From positions 29,475 to 93,474 of the forward strand of contig NZ_JAGPWC010000012.1 of assembly GCF_018119405.1 (NCBI RefSeq): 64,000 nucleotides of DNA, given 5' to 3'. Under the pieces are notes generated by a model that was not told the origin of the DNA, searched no databases, and saw nothing but the letters and a program-made list of their open reading frames with translations. Positions 9,699-20,315 of this stretch are shown here, piece by piece. A program made the position numbers and the translations under genes. The DNA comes from Massilia sp. ST3 (GTDB taxonomy: Bacteria > Pseudomonadota > Gammaproteobacteria > Burkholderiales > Burkholderiaceae_D). Each line of letters opens with the position of its first letter. Position 1 is the stretch's first letter.

Positions 9699-10697
9699 TC
9701 AGCGGTGCGCAGTTTCCGCCACCGGCGCGGCAGCCGGCACGGGCGGCTTGACGGCGGCGGCCTGGCGGTTCGCGGCCGGCGAGCAGAAGCGGTTCTTGCC
9801 CGCGCGCTTGGCTTCGTACAGCGCGTAGTCGGCAATGCTGATCAGGGCGTCCACCGATTCGGCGTCGTCCGGATAGATGCTGATGCCGATCGAGGTCGAC
9901 AGGCGCAGGGTCAGGTCGTTGATGAAGAAGGGCTCGGACAGCGCCTCGACCAGCTTCGCCGCCGGTCCCTGGGCGTCGGCCAGGCTGTGGATGTCGCCCA
10001 GCACCACCATGAATTCGTCGCCGCCCAGGCGCGCCACGGTGTCTTCCTTGCGCGAATTGGACAGCAGGCGCTGCGACACCATCTTGAGGATCTCGTCGCC
10101 GTAGGCGTGGCCGTAGGTGTCGTTGATCGCCTTGAAGCCGTCCAGGTCGAGGTACATGATGGCGGCCTTGGCGTGGCCGCGGTTGGCGTGCTGCAGGGCC
10201 GTCTCGATGCGGTCCTCGAGCAGGCGGCGGTTGGGCAGGCCGGTGAGGGCGTCGTGCAGCGCCAGTTCCTGCTGGGCGCGGCTGTACTGGGCCAGCTCCT
10301 TGTAGAGCAGGCGCACTTCGAGCATGTTGTGGATGCGCTTGTGCACTTCGAGCAGGTCGAAGGGCTTGCTGATGAAGTCGCGCGCACCCGCTTCCAGGGC
10401 GGCGATCTTGAAGCTGGGCTGGGCCGTGAGGGCAAGCACCGGCAGGTAGCCGCCTTGCTCGATTTCCTTCAGCCCCTTCATTACCTGGAATCCGTTCAGC
10501 CCCGGCATCTGCAGGTCGAGCAGGATCAGGTCGTAGTTGTGCTCGCGATGCAGCGGGCATACCTGTTCCGGCAGCATGGTCGAACTGACGCAGGTGTAGC
10601 CTTCCTCGCGCAATATCTCTTCCATCAGTTCGATATTGTCGGGCGAGTCGTCCACCACGAGGATCTTGGCGTTCAAAATGTCTTGTCTGCTCGGCAT
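9699..10697 (-). CDS. REC-GGDEF diguanylate cyclase
   Basis: A 332-residue response regulator with a receiver at about 10-125 (LLDLQMPGLNGF; KPF lysine present) and a GGDEF domain at about 155-315. The active-site LGGDEF motif is intact, and an RKED sequence five residues before it fits the inhibitory I-site that binds c-di-GMP. It should make c-di-GMP from two GTP when phosphorylated. The last 20 residues are Pro/Ala-rich. It lies 132 bp downstream of the large hybrid kinase on the same strand and is a natural candidate for its phosphorylation target. Confidence 0.9.
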   Translation of the reverse strand: MPSRQDILNAKILVVDDSPDNIELMEEILREEGYTCVSSTMLPEQVCPLHREHNYDLILLDLQMPGLNGFQVMKGLKEIEQGGYLPVLALTAQPSFKIAALEAGARDFISKPFDLLEVHKRIHNMLEVRLLYKELAQYSRAQQELALHDALTGLPNRRLLEDRIETALQHANRGHAKAAIMYLDLDGFKAINDTYGHAYGDEILKMVSQRLLSNSRKEDTVARLGGDEFMVVLGDIHSLADAQGPAAKLVEALSEPFFINDLTLRLSTSIGISIYPDDAESVDALISIADYALYEAKRAGKNRFCSPAANRQAAAVKPPVPAAAPVAETAHR

Positions 10698-10829
10698 GCT
10701 TTTTCTCTTCTTGCGGTACTGGAGAGCGAATCCCTTTCTTGCTGGAATCGGGCTTTACCCATCTCTAGCTAGTCTAGCAAACCCCACAAAATTTCTTGTA
10801 GGACAGCGCCGCGTCCTCAGGTAGGAAGG

Positions 10830-13800
10830 TCAGCGACTGTGTCCGCGGGCCGCCGCAGCCACCATCGGCGTTGACGGACCGACAACGATTCCAATGGCAG
10901 CAATCAGCTCGCCGGGCTCCACGGGCTTTGAAATATGGGCCGAAAAACCGGCTTCCAGCGCCTTCAAACGGTCTTCCGACCGGGCAAACGCGGTCAGTGC
11001 AATGGCCGGGGTCAGCCCGCCGGCGTCGCGCGGCAGCTGGCGCACCCAGCCCAGCAGTTCCAGGCCGTCGACCTCGGGCATGCCCAGGTCGCTGATCAGG
11101 AGGTCGGGCGGCTGCGCGCGCAGCATGGCGAAGGCTTCGCGCGCGCTGGCGGCGATGCGTACGCCGGCGTGGCAGTCGCCCAGGATACGCGCGATCAGTT
11201 CGCGCGCATCGCGGTCGTCGTCGACCACCAGCACCGACATGCCGGTCAGGTCGCGCATCATCGGTTCCGGCGCCTCGGTTTCCAGCGGGAGGAGCGGCGC
11301 GGGCGCCGCCATGCCGGCCGCGCCGGAAGGCCGGGCGTCGCGGGCGGCCGAGCGCGGCGCCTTGGCCAGCGGCAGCTCGATGGTAAAGCTGGCGCCCATG
11401 CCTTCGCCCGCGCTCTCGGCGCGCACCGTGCCGCCGTGCTGCTCGACCAGGTGCTTGACGATGGCCAGGCCCAGCCCCAGCCCGCCGTGGCGCCGCGTCA
11501 TCGAGGCGTCGGCCTGGCGGAAGCGCTCGAACACGTGGGTGATGAACTCGGGACGGATGCCGGCGCCGTTGTCGCGCACCATGATCGCCACATGGTCGTC
11601 GCGGCGGACGGTCTCCACCGTCACCACGCCCTCGCGCGGGGTGAACTTGATCGCGTTCGACAGCAGGTTCCACACCACCTGCTGCAGGCGGCCCGGGTCG
11701 CCCGCGACCATGCCGGCACCGGGGTCGATGCGCCGCTCGAGGCGGATGTGCTTGGCGTCGAGGGCGGGGCGCACGGTCTCGATGGCGGCGTCGATGAAGG
11801 AGGCCGGCGCCAGGGTCTGCATGTCGAGCAGCACCTTGCCCGAGGTGATGCGGCTCATGTCCAGCAGGTCTTCGATCAGCTGGGCCTGGGCGCGCGCGTT
11901 GCGCTCGATGGTGCTCAGGCCGCGCTGCAGGTCGGCCTGGTCGCGGCTGCCGCGCCGCAGCACCTGCGACCAGCCCAGGATCGCCGACAGCGGCGTGCGC
12001 AGCTCGTGCGACAGGGTGGCCAGGAACTCGTCCTTCATCTGGCTGGTGCGCTCGGCTTCCTCGCGCGCCTCGCGCTCGTTCTCGAGCAGCACCTTGCGCT
12101 CCTCGGCGGCGCGGCGGGTGGCGTCGTACAAACGGGTGTTGTCGAGGGCGATCGCGGCCTGGGCGGCGATGCCGCTGACGATGCGTTCGCTGCGCTCGCC
12201 GAACACCCCGGGTTCCGGATGGCCGAAGAACATGGTGCCCAGCAGCTCGCCCGAGCGCGCCACCACCGGCACCGCCATGTAGCTGCGCACCGCCGGGTGT
12301 CCGGCAGGCAGGCCGAACTGTGGCGCGCTGCCGGCGTGGCGTGGATCGCTGGCGATGTCGTCCACCCGCACCAGTCCCTGCTGGCGCAGGCCGGGGCCGA
12401 ACAGGGCGGTCGCGCGCGGCTCGCCCAGGGTCTGGAACTCGGCGCTGGTCGATCCCGCCATGGTCGAGAGCGAGAACAGGATGCCGTCGCCGCTCCCGGG
12501 CGTGTCGGTGTCCTTGCCGTCGCCGTGGTAGTAGAAGGCGCCGAAGCGGGCGCCGCAGACGCCGTTGGCGGCGTCGGTGGCGGCGCGCAGCAGCGAGCGC
12601 AGGTCGCGCGTGGAGGCCAGGATGCTGCCGGTGCTGTTGAGCAGCTCGAGCACGTGCGACTCCTCGCGCAGCGCCTGCTCGGCGCGCTTGACCTGGTCGA
12701 CGTCGGTGTTGGTGCCGAACCAGCGCACCACGCGGCCCTCGCGGTCGCGCACCGCTTCCACGCGGCTCAGGAACCAGCGGTAGTTGCCGTCCGCACCGCG
12801 GATCGGGAATTCCATCTCGAAAGGTGCGCCGGTGCGCACCGACTCGTGCCAGTGCTCGAGCATCGCTTCCAGCACCGCCGGGTCGAGCATGTGTTGCCAG
12901 CCCCAGCCCGTCGCTTCCTCGGGCGTGCTGCCGGTGTACTCGTACCAGCGCTCGTTGAACCAGACGATGGCGCCGTCGGCGTCCGCCATCCAGGCCAGCT
13001 GGGGGATGGTATTGGCCAGCGCGCGCAGCATCTCCTCGCTCTGGCGCAGGCCGTCCTCGGCTTCCTTGCGGGTGCTGATGTCCTGCACCACGCCGTTCAT
13101 GCCGCGCATGCCGCCGCCAATGCCGCTGCCGTTGCCGGCGCTGGCGCCGGGACCGTCGCCATAGTCGGGGCGGCCGACCAGGGCGATCCAGCGCGCCCCG
13201 CCTTCGGCGCCCAGCACCCGGCATTCGATGTCCAGGTCAGTGCGCGCGGCGAAGGCTTCCAGCACCGCGTGGCGCAGGCGCGCGCGGTCGTCGCGCGCGA
13301 GCCGGGTGCGCAGGGCAGGCCAGTCGAGGGCCACCTCGGCCGGCAGGCCCAGGATCTCGGCGGCGCGGGCGCCGAAGCTGATGCGGTCCTGGGCCGCGTC
13401 CCAGCGCCAGTCGCCCAGGCGTCCGGCGGCCAGGGCCACCTGCAGGCGCTTGTTGTTCTCGACCAGGGCCTGCTGGTCCAGCTTGCGCTGGGTGATGTCC
13501 TGGAAGTACAGCGTCAGCCCCTCCGGCGAGGGATAGATGCGCATGTCGAGCCAGCATTGCAGGCGCCGGTAATAGAACTCGCGGGTGACGGTCTGGCGCT
13601 GCTCCATGGCGCGCCGGCAGTCGGCGGCGACCGAGGTGCCGTGCAGGTCCTCGAACTCGTCCCACAGGCTGCGGCCGAGCAGGCCGCCGCGGCTCTTGTT
13701 CAGCGGGGCCACCATCTGCAGCGCGCGGCCGTTGATGTAGGTGATGCGCCAGTCGCGGTCGACCGCGCAGAAGCCGTCGGTCAGGCTCTCGAGCATGTTT

Positions 13801-13943
13801 TCCATGCGCTCGTGGGCCTGGCGCAGGGCTTCCTTGGCTGCGATCAGCTCTTCCTCGGCGCGCTGGCGCGCCGCCAGCACGCTGCTGGCGTTGGCCAGGG
13901 CGACGGCGCGCATCGCCTCGAGTTCGTCGCGCTCGTCGCTCAT
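10830..13943 (-). CDS. multi-PAS/GAF hybrid histidine kinase
   Basis: A 1037-residue soluble hybrid kinase. After an N-terminal coiled coil there are three PAS domains: about residues 45-160, 175-290 and 300-420 (the third with GWGWQHMLDPAVLEAM, a PAS_3-type signature). A GAF domain follows at about 435-610 and then a HisKA domain (LATLSHELRTPLSAIL). A HATPase domain (NLLSNAIKFTP; DNGAGI) and a C-terminal receiver (LISDLGMPEVDGLE; KPV) complete it. A Gly/Ser-rich insert (GNGSGIGGGMRG) lies late in PAS2. Its ATG overlaps the stop of the MetE-like gene by 4 bp (ATGA), so translation is coupled. Several PAS domains suggest redox or small-ligand input. Its own receiver implies a phosphorelay. Confidence 0.9.
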   Translation of the reverse strand: MSDERDELEAMRAVALANASSVLAARQRAEEELIAAKEALRQAHERMENMLESLTDGFCAVDRDWRITYINGRALQMVAPLNKSRGGLLGRSLWDEFEDLHGTSVAADCRRAMEQRQTVTREFYYRRLQCWLDMRIYPSPEGLTLYFQDITQRKLDQQALVENNKRLQVALAAGRLGDWRWDAAQDRISFGARAAEILGLPAEVALDWPALRTRLARDDRARLRHAVLEAFAARTDLDIECRVLGAEGGARWIALVGRPDYGDGPGASAGNGSGIGGGMRGMNGVVQDISTRKEAEDGLRQSEEMLRALANTIPQLAWMADADGAIVWFNERWYEYTGSTPEEATGWGWQHMLDPAVLEAMLEHWHESVRTGAPFEMEFPIRGADGNYRWFLSRVEAVRDREGRVVRWFGTNTDVDQVKRAEQALREESHVLELLNSTGSILASTRDLRSLLRAATDAANGVCGARFGAFYYHGDGKDTDTPGSGDGILFSLSTMAGSTSAEFQTLGEPRATALFGPGLRQQGLVRVDDIASDPRHAGSAPQFGLPAGHPAVRSYMAVPVVARSGELLGTMFFGHPEPGVFGERSERIVSGIAAQAAIALDNTRLYDATRRAAEERKVLLENEREAREEAERTSQMKDEFLATLSHELRTPLSAILGWSQVLRRGSRDQADLQRGLSTIERNARAQAQLIEDLLDMSRITSGKVLLDMQTLAPASFIDAAIETVRPALDAKHIRLERRIDPGAGMVAGDPGRLQQVVWNLLSNAIKFTPREGVVTVETVRRDDHVAIMVRDNGAGIRPEFITHVFERFRQADASMTRRHGGLGLGLAIVKHLVEQHGGTVRAESAGEGMGASFTIELPLAKAPRSAARDARPSGAAGMAAPAPLLPLETEAPEPMMRDLTGMSVLVVDDDRDARELIARILGDCHAGVRIAASAREAFAMLRAQPPDLLISDLGMPEVDGLELLGWVRQLPRDAGGLTPAIALTAFARSEDRLKALEAGFSAHISKPVEPGELIAAIGIVVGPSTPMVAAAARGHSR

Positions 13944-15064
13944 GCCGCGGCTCCGAGGATGGCGGCGGCCAGGCGCGTGCCTTCGACGCGGGCGCGGATC
14001 TTGGCGAAGGCGGTGGCGCGGCTGATGCCGGCGTCGTCGAAGAAGGGCGCGAAGCCGGCGTCGTCGGTGGTGCCGAGCCGGTCGAGCGGGATGTACTCCG
14101 CGGCGCGCAGCACGCGGTCGCGCACCAGTTCCGCGCTTTCGACCTGCGGATCGCGCGGGTCGGTGACGCCGACGAAGATGCGCTGGTCCGGCCTGGCGTG
14201 CGCGCGGATCGTGCGCAGGACGCGCTCGGGCTCGGGACTGCCGGCCAGGGCCAGGTAGAAGTTGCCGGCGCGCAGCTCGAACAGCGCGGGCAGCAGGTCG
14301 GCGTAGCTGGCGACGGCATCGTCCTGCGGCGCGCCGGTCCAGCCCGTGGCCGAGACGTGCACGCCGATCAGCGCGCGCTGGGCGGACGAGAAACGGCCCA
14401 GGGCCAGGTTGTTCAGGTCGATGAAGCTGGCCAGCAGCGCGCCGCCGGGATCGAGCTGCATTGCCAGGCGCGCCTCGGCGAAGTCGATCTGCACCTTGTG
14501 CGCGCCCGCTTCCAGGCAGCGCCTCACCTCGGTCTCGTGTTCGCGCACCAGGTCCTCGAGGAACTGCTCGCGCGGGTAGCCGGGAATGCCCTCGGCCGGA
14601 TACATCAGCGACAGCGCCGAAGGCGAGATCACCGCCTGCTTCACGGGCCGGGTCGCGTGGCGGCGCGCGGCGCGCAGGTAGTCGTCGGCGTAGCGCTGGT
14701 AGCGGAAGGGGCCGCGCACCAGGCGCGGCATGCGCTGGCCGTGGCCATGCGCGAGCGGAATGCGGAAGCCGTCCGGCGCCGTATTGGGGGCGCCGTGCAC
14801 GGGATAGCTCCAGAAGTTCTCGACCTTGGCCTGTTCGCCGTCGCTGATCACGGGCGCGCCGGCCGCCTCGAACTCGGCGATCGTGGCGCGCACGGCATCG
14901 TCGAGAAGCGCGTCGAGAAGCGCGTCGACGAGCGCCTCGGGCTGCGGCTCGGCTTGTACATCGGCGGCCCCGGCGCGGCGCGAACGGCCGGCGGCCTCGC
15001 GCAGCGCCGCGATCAGGGCCGGCGGGCGGGGGATGCTACCGATGGGCTCAGTGGGAATCATCAT
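13940..15064 (-). CDS. MetE C-terminal-like protein lacking zinc cysteines
   Basis: A 374-residue TIM-barrel protein of the cobalamin-independent methionine synthase (MetE C-terminal) family, recognisable from DGEQAKVENFWSYP, the AHKVQIDFAEARLA strand and the ELRAGNFYLAL strand. In active members zinc is held by His, two Cys and Glu. Here the His-x-Cys position reads HVS (His236, Ser238), and the final TDDCGF-type motif reads TDDAGF (Ala336). The usual acidic ligand after the NFY strand also seems lost (LALAGSPEP). It probably cannot methylate homocysteine through zinc thiolate and may have a changed reaction or a binding role. I start at the ATG at 15064. The gene overlaps the hybrid kinase by 4 bp and follows the PAS-REC gene. 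Confidence 0.8.
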   Translation of the reverse strand: MMIPTEPIGSIPRPPALIAALREAAGRSRRAGAADVQAEPQPEALVDALLDALLDDAVRATIAEFEAAGAPVISDGEQAKVENFWSYPVHGAPNTAPDGFRIPLAHGHGQRMPRLVRGPFRYQRYADDYLRAARRHATRPVKQAVISPSALSLMYPAEGIPGYPREQFLEDLVREHETEVRRCLEAGAHKVQIDFAEARLAMQLDPGGALLASFIDLNNLALGRFSSAQRALIGVHVSATGWTGAPQDDAVASYADLLPALFELRAGNFYLALAGSPEPERVLRTIRAHARPDQRIFVGVTDPRDPQVESAELVRDRVLRAAEYIPLDRLGTTDDAGFAPFFDDAGISRATAFAKIRARVEGTRLAAAILGAAA

Positions 15065-15178
15065 CGAATGCCTTGGCGTGGGCGGCCGCGCAGCGCCGGC
15101 TCCGCTCGAAGCGTGCAGCACCGCGATGTGTCCGCCGGACATTGTATTCCAGCCGAGCCAGTCCGGCCCACACGCTTG

Positions 15179-16015
15179 TCACGCTCGCGCCGCCGGCGCG
15201 CCGGCCACTGTCGCCAGGGCTTCCTGCAACTGGTCCAGTTCGTAGGGTTTCTGGAGTGACAGGTAGGGGAATTCCAGGTGGCGCAGCAGGGTGTCGCCAT
15301 AGCCGGATGCGAAGATCACGCGCAGTCCGGGCTGGTCGTGCACGGCGCGGCGCGCCAGGTCGACCCCCGACATGCCGGGCAGGCTGACATCCGAGAACAG
15401 CAGGTCGTAGCGCTGGCGCCCGAGCAGGGCCAGGGCGTCGTCCGGGTGCCCGACGCCGTCCGCCTCGTGGCCGAAGGCCCTGAGCATTTCGCACACCAGG
15501 TATTGGGAATCGAGATTGTCCTCCACCACCAGGATGCGCAGCGTGCCGCCGCTTTCGTCAGGCGCGGCGGCGGCGGGCGAAGCGGGCGCCAGCAGCAGCA
15601 GCACGCCGGCCACCTGGCCGTCTTCGCCGCGCACGGGCGTCAGGCGCAGGTCGCAGCGCTCCTCGCGCGTGCCCTGCGGATGGCGGAAGGACAGCGCCAG
15701 GTCGGGCAGCACGAGCGGTTCTCCGCTCCAGGCGCGCTCGAGGGCATCGCCGGCCGCCGCCAGGGGCGGGGGCATCACCGGCGGCACTGAGCCGCCCGGT
15801 ACCCGTCCGTAGCCGGGGCCGGCGAGAAGGCCGTAGCTTTCGTTGAACAGCAGGACCATTTGGCGCCCCCATACCAGCAGGCCGGGGAGCGGCGCGTTCA
15901 TCAGGACGTCGGCGGTCACGCGCAGGGGCAGCGGCCAGTGAGCGCTGTCGCCCACGGCGCTTGCGGACCAGTCGTAGGACGCGGCGCTGCGGGCGGTCTT
16001 GTCGGTCTCAAACAT
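15179..16015 (-). CDS. PAS-REC protein without kinase domain
   Basis: A 278-residue protein. Residues 14-145 are a PAS-like domain of the kind found at the N-terminus of many hybrid kinases (DWSASAVGDSAHWPLPLR, then WGRQMVLLFNESYG). Residues 160-275 are a receiver with FSDVSLPGMSG and QKPYEL. The kinase core that normally separates these two domains is absent, so it may be a natural deletion fusion acting as a sensor-modulated phosphate sink or single-step regulator. It is the first gene of the likely operon with the MetE-like protein and the large kinase (114-bp gap). No good ribosome binding site precedes the ATG at 16015. Confidence 0.75.
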   Translation of the reverse strand: MFETDKTARSAASYDWSASAVGDSAHWPLPLRVTADVLMNAPLPGLLVWGRQMVLLFNESYGLLAGPGYGRVPGGSVPPVMPPPLAAAGDALERAWSGEPLVLPDLALSFRHPQGTREERCDLRLTPVRGEDGQVAGVLLLLAPASPAAAAPDESGGTLRILVVEDNLDSQYLVCEMLRAFGHEADGVGHPDDALALLGRQRYDLLFSDVSLPGMSGVDLARRAVHDQPGLRVIFASGYGDTLLRHLEFPYLSLQKPYELDQLQEALATVAGAPAARA

Positions 16016-16112
16016 GGGCGATGTGTTGTAGGAACGAAAACATTCACGAATCCTACACCAAATGTTTCGGCCCCGGTGGCCCCAAGCGTGCGCGCCGCAA
16101 GCATGGGCGGCC

Positions 16113-16142
16113 AAAAAAAAGCCCGCTTCCAAGAAGCGGGCT
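16113..16142 (-). terminator. strong intrinsic terminator on minus strand
   Basis: A perfect 10-bp stem (AGCCCGCTTC / GAAGCGGGCT) with a 3-base loop, followed on the minus strand by eight T residues. It is a textbook Rho-independent terminator. No convincing minus-strand protein gene lies to its right before the plus-strand YfiR-like gene, so it must end a short transcript starting in 16143-16560. Confidence 0.85.
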
Positions 16143-16230
16143 GAATCTATTTCCTTGGAGGAGAATAGAGGAGACAGGAAGAATGATGCTGCAACGCGGC
16201 AAATAAATCCAATTTATCTTTTCAATGACA
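16113..16230 (-). ncRNA. candidate small RNA with CCUCC-type motifs
   Basis: The minus strand here reads an A/T-rich promoter-like stretch (TCATTGAAAAGATAAATTGG). It continues into CTGTCTCCTCTATTCTCCTCC and then the perfect terminator at 16113-16142. Two CUCCUC/CUCCUCC motifs match the complement of Shine-Dalgarno sites and would be single-stranded. They resemble in principle the anti-SD loops of CcsR-type (cuckoo) RNAs. No protein frame fits. The 5' end is a guess; I could not define clear -35/-10 boxes. An alternative is that the plus strand encodes a tiny peptide (ATGATG at 16183) behind the same G-rich sequence. Confidence 0.5.
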
Positions 16231-16561
16231 GTCATCAGTTTTTTGAATAAGCTGCGACACAGCCGCGAGCGCGCTTGTGGCGGATTTGGGTGCTCGCCAG
16301 CAGCGCACGCTTGGTGTGCATCCGAAAATGTTCTACGATGGCAACTATGTCTATCAATATGCTGCGCAACTCCGCGCTGCCCCACTGCGCCGAGGTCGCG
16401 CCGCTGTTCCGCGCCCAGCCGATGCGGCAGGAGGTGCGCCACGTCGCGCGGACGCCATATGCGCCCGCGCCGGGATATCATGGGCCGGATAAGGGCAGGG
16501 CTGGCAAGGCGCCGGCCGGCATGCCGCCGCTCGGGCGGCGTGCCGCCTGTCTCACAGAACA
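16231..16561. other. intergenic stretch without a confident gene
   Basis: This 331-bp stretch precedes the YfiR-like gene. Open frames exist on the plus strand (for example from the ATG near 16348, starting MSINMLRNS), but they have poor codon structure, run into the next gene and resemble no family. A GC hairpin (GGCATGCCGCC / GGCGGCGTGCC) lies at about 16517-16544. The promoter of the YfiR operon should be here; I see no clear boxes. Confidence 0.4.
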
Positions 16562-17193
16562 ATGGGTTTCATGATTTTTTCCTTCTTTCAAAGCGTGATG
16601 CGCGGGACGCGCCGCCGTGCTCCGCGGACGGCCGGTCGCCGCCTTGCGTTCGCGGCCCTCGGACTGCCGCTGCTGGCGCTGCTGTTGCCGGCCGCCACGG
16701 TCTCGGCCGACACGCCGCCTTCCAGCGTGCTCGAGCGCCGGGTCAAGGCCGCCTTCCTGTATAAATTCCTGGCCTATGCCGAGTTTCCGCCGCAAGCCTT
16801 TGCCGACGGCGCTGCGCCGTTGGTGATCGGCGTCGCCGGTTCGGACGAGATGGCGGCGGAACTGGCGCGCATCACGGCCGGCCGCATGATCAACGGCCGC
16901 ACGATCCTGGTACGCCTGTTCCGCGAGCAGGATGCCCAGACCCCGGTTCACCTGCTGTTCGTGGCCGGCTCCGATCCGGCCCGGGTCGGTCGCATGATGC
17001 GCGCCGCGCCGGTCATGTTCCTGACGGTGACGGAGTGCGGCAACCAGCAGCACTGCGGCAGCGTCATCAACTTCCGCATCGTCGACGAGCGGGTGCGCTT
17101 CGACGTCTCGCTCGACGCGGCCGAGCGCAACAACGTCAAGCTCAGTTCGCGCCTGCTGACGGTGGCGAACCGCGTCCAGAAAGGAGCCCCGTG

Positions 17194-17194
<1 letters not shown>
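16562..17194 (+). CDS. YfiR-like periplasmic protein (DUF4154)
   Basis: A protein of up to 210 residues with a basic start and a long hydrophobic signal sequence ending near VSA-D (about residue 49). The mature part is the DUF4154/YfiR domain, with the AAFLYKFLAYAEFP start, the CGNQQHCGSVINF disulfide region and the FDVSLDAAERNNVKLSSRLL end typical of the family. YfiR is the periplasmic inhibitor of the YfiN cyclase in Pseudomonas. The true start may be the later ATG at 16598. Its stop overlaps the next gene's start (TGATG), which encodes a YfiN-like sensor with a histidine kinase output instead of GGDEF. Confidence 0.85.
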
Positions 17195-19086
<1,892 letters not shown>

Positions 19087-19111
19087 GGGGGGCAGGGCGC
19101 GACGGCTTCCG

Positions 19112-19223
19112 GTAGGGTCGGCGGCTCCGCCGCCGGCGCGGTGATAGGGAGAGGCTCCGCTCTGGTGCGGGATGATCCCGATGCAAGCTATCGCCGCGTG
19201 GACGGCAAAGCCGTCCACCCTAC
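19112..19223. repeat. dispersed palindromic element, copy 2
   Basis: About 112 bp with inverted ends GTAGGGT and ACCCTAC, a left hairpin (GGCGGCTCCGCCGCC), a core flanked by GCGGTGATAG and CTATCGCCGC, and a right hairpin GTGGACGGCAAAGCCGTCCAC. The core is inverted relative to copy 1 at 9568-9676. It sits between convergent gene ends. Confidence 0.75.
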
Positions 19224-19301
19224 GAAAAACTCACTGCGGCGCAGACTCAGTCAGACAGACCCTAGCCGCCAACCCTGGGTAAGCACCGGTTCGTACGGAC
19301 G

Positions 19302-19333
19302 AAAAAAAACGGAAGCGCATGACGCGCTTCCGT
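19302..19333 (-). terminator. intrinsic terminator of the PEP-CTERM gene
   Basis: A perfect 10-bp stem ACGGAAGCGC / GCGCTTCCGT with a 5-base loop, followed on the minus strand by eight T residues. It lies 22 bp downstream of the PEP-CTERM stop codon. Confidence 0.9.
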
Positions 19334-19354
19334 CCCAACTCAAACCAGGCTGCG

Positions 19355-19900
19355 TTACGCCTGTTTAGCCTTGCGGCGGCGTGCCAGGAAGCCCAGGACG
19401 CCGAGGCCGCCCAGCATCATGCCGTAGGTTTCCGGTTCCGGAACCGGGGCCAGCATCACTGCGCCGCCGAAGCTGGCGCCGGTGTCGCCGACCAGGTTGC
19501 CGCTGACTTGCAGGTAGTAGTCGCCAGCAGCCAGGTTGTCGCTGGAGATGCTCCAGACGTCCATTTCACCGCTCATCATCGAGGTGCCGTTGGTGATCAA
19601 GGTGTCGCCTTCGCCATACAGGGCCAGGCCGGTGATGTCCAGGCCGACGTCGGCGGTGCGGCTGATCGACGAGATGATTGCATCGAGGTTCATGCCCACG
19701 GTACCGTCCACGGTGAAGGTGAAGCGGTCGGCGAAGGTGTTGCCTTCGTTGCCGGCTTCAAAGGTGTCACCGAAGAAGGCGCTATTGTCGATCAGGTCGA
19801 GTGCCTGCGGCGAATTGCCGACGACCTCTTGGGCCATCACAGCCGACGAACCGAACGAAGCGGAAGCCAACACAATTGCAGCAATCAGAGATTTTTTCAT
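19355..19900 (-). CDS. FxDxF-type PEP-CTERM surface protein
   Basis: A 181-residue exported protein: a signal peptide ending at VMA-Q (about residue 23), a beta-rich middle carrying the FADRFTF signature of the FxDxF subfamily, then the PEP-CTERM tail (VPEPETYGMMLGGLGVLGFL followed by ARRRK). The tail is cut by an exosortase (EpsH/XrtA type) and the protein is delivered to the cell surface or matrix, usually along with exopolysaccharide. No exosortase gene is in this window. A strong terminator follows. The upstream region contains an AAGCACG/CGTGCTT inverted repeat at 19985-20004 that could be an operator. Confidence 0.92.
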   Translation of the reverse strand: MKKSLIAAIVLASASFGSSAVMAQEVVGNSPQALDLIDNSAFFGDTFEAGNEGNTFADRFTFTVDGTVGMNLDAIISSISRTADVGLDITGLALYGEGDTLITNGTSMMSGEMDVWSISSDNLAAGDYYLQVSGNLVGDTGASFGGAVMLAPVPEPETYGMMLGGLGVLGFLARRRKAKQA

Positions 19901-20315
19901 TTCTTTCCTCGCATAGAATCAGCCGCGTCCTGCAGCTTGGGTTTCAAGAATCGGGGAACTCCATGCTATCAAAAGAGCATGAAAAAGCACGCCGGCACGT
20001 GCTTCAGTGCGCAAGGCAGATCCTTTATTCCGAGAATCAACAAATTTCCAATGGGACATGCTAAAAGTCCGTTCTTCATAGGAGAACTCGTCTTTTAAAG
20101 GTTGATGAGTAGCAAAAAAACGCTGAGTTGCGAAGATGATGTCAGGCTAGTCCTACGCGAAGAGGAGAGGCAATCCGGCGTCGAGCGCCTGGGAGTTAAC
20201 AGCATCTTATTAAGCGAAGGCTAAGAAATGCAGGGTAGATGCGCGATATTGCTGAGTTGGCGCAATGCGCGCCGTGCGGAAGAGTGCCGGAGAACGAATA
20301 TTCGCGGCTGAAAAG
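19901..20315. other. low-GC intergenic region upstream of PEP-CTERM gene
   Basis: About 415 bp with clearly lower GC than the neighbours and no convincing gene on either strand. It should hold the promoter of the PEP-CTERM gene (minus strand). A perfect inverted repeat, AAGCACG-6-CGTGCTT, lies at 19985-20004. I looked for a sigma-54 site, as some PEP-CTERM genes have one, but found none that was convincing. Confidence 0.4.

Noticed and set aside
10935..14258. 1107-codon plus-strand frame opposite the hybrid kinase
   Set aside because: Composition is typical of antisense reading of a GC-rich gene; the minus-strand kinase has all its motifs.
16275..16574. Open frames before the YfiR-like gene
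   Set aside because: No family resemblance, Pro/Arg-rich, and they run into the signal-peptide region of the next gene.
19901..20060. Sigma-54 promoter of the PEP-CTERM gene
   Set aside because: No GG/GC pair with correct spacing and flanking bases was found on the minus strand.
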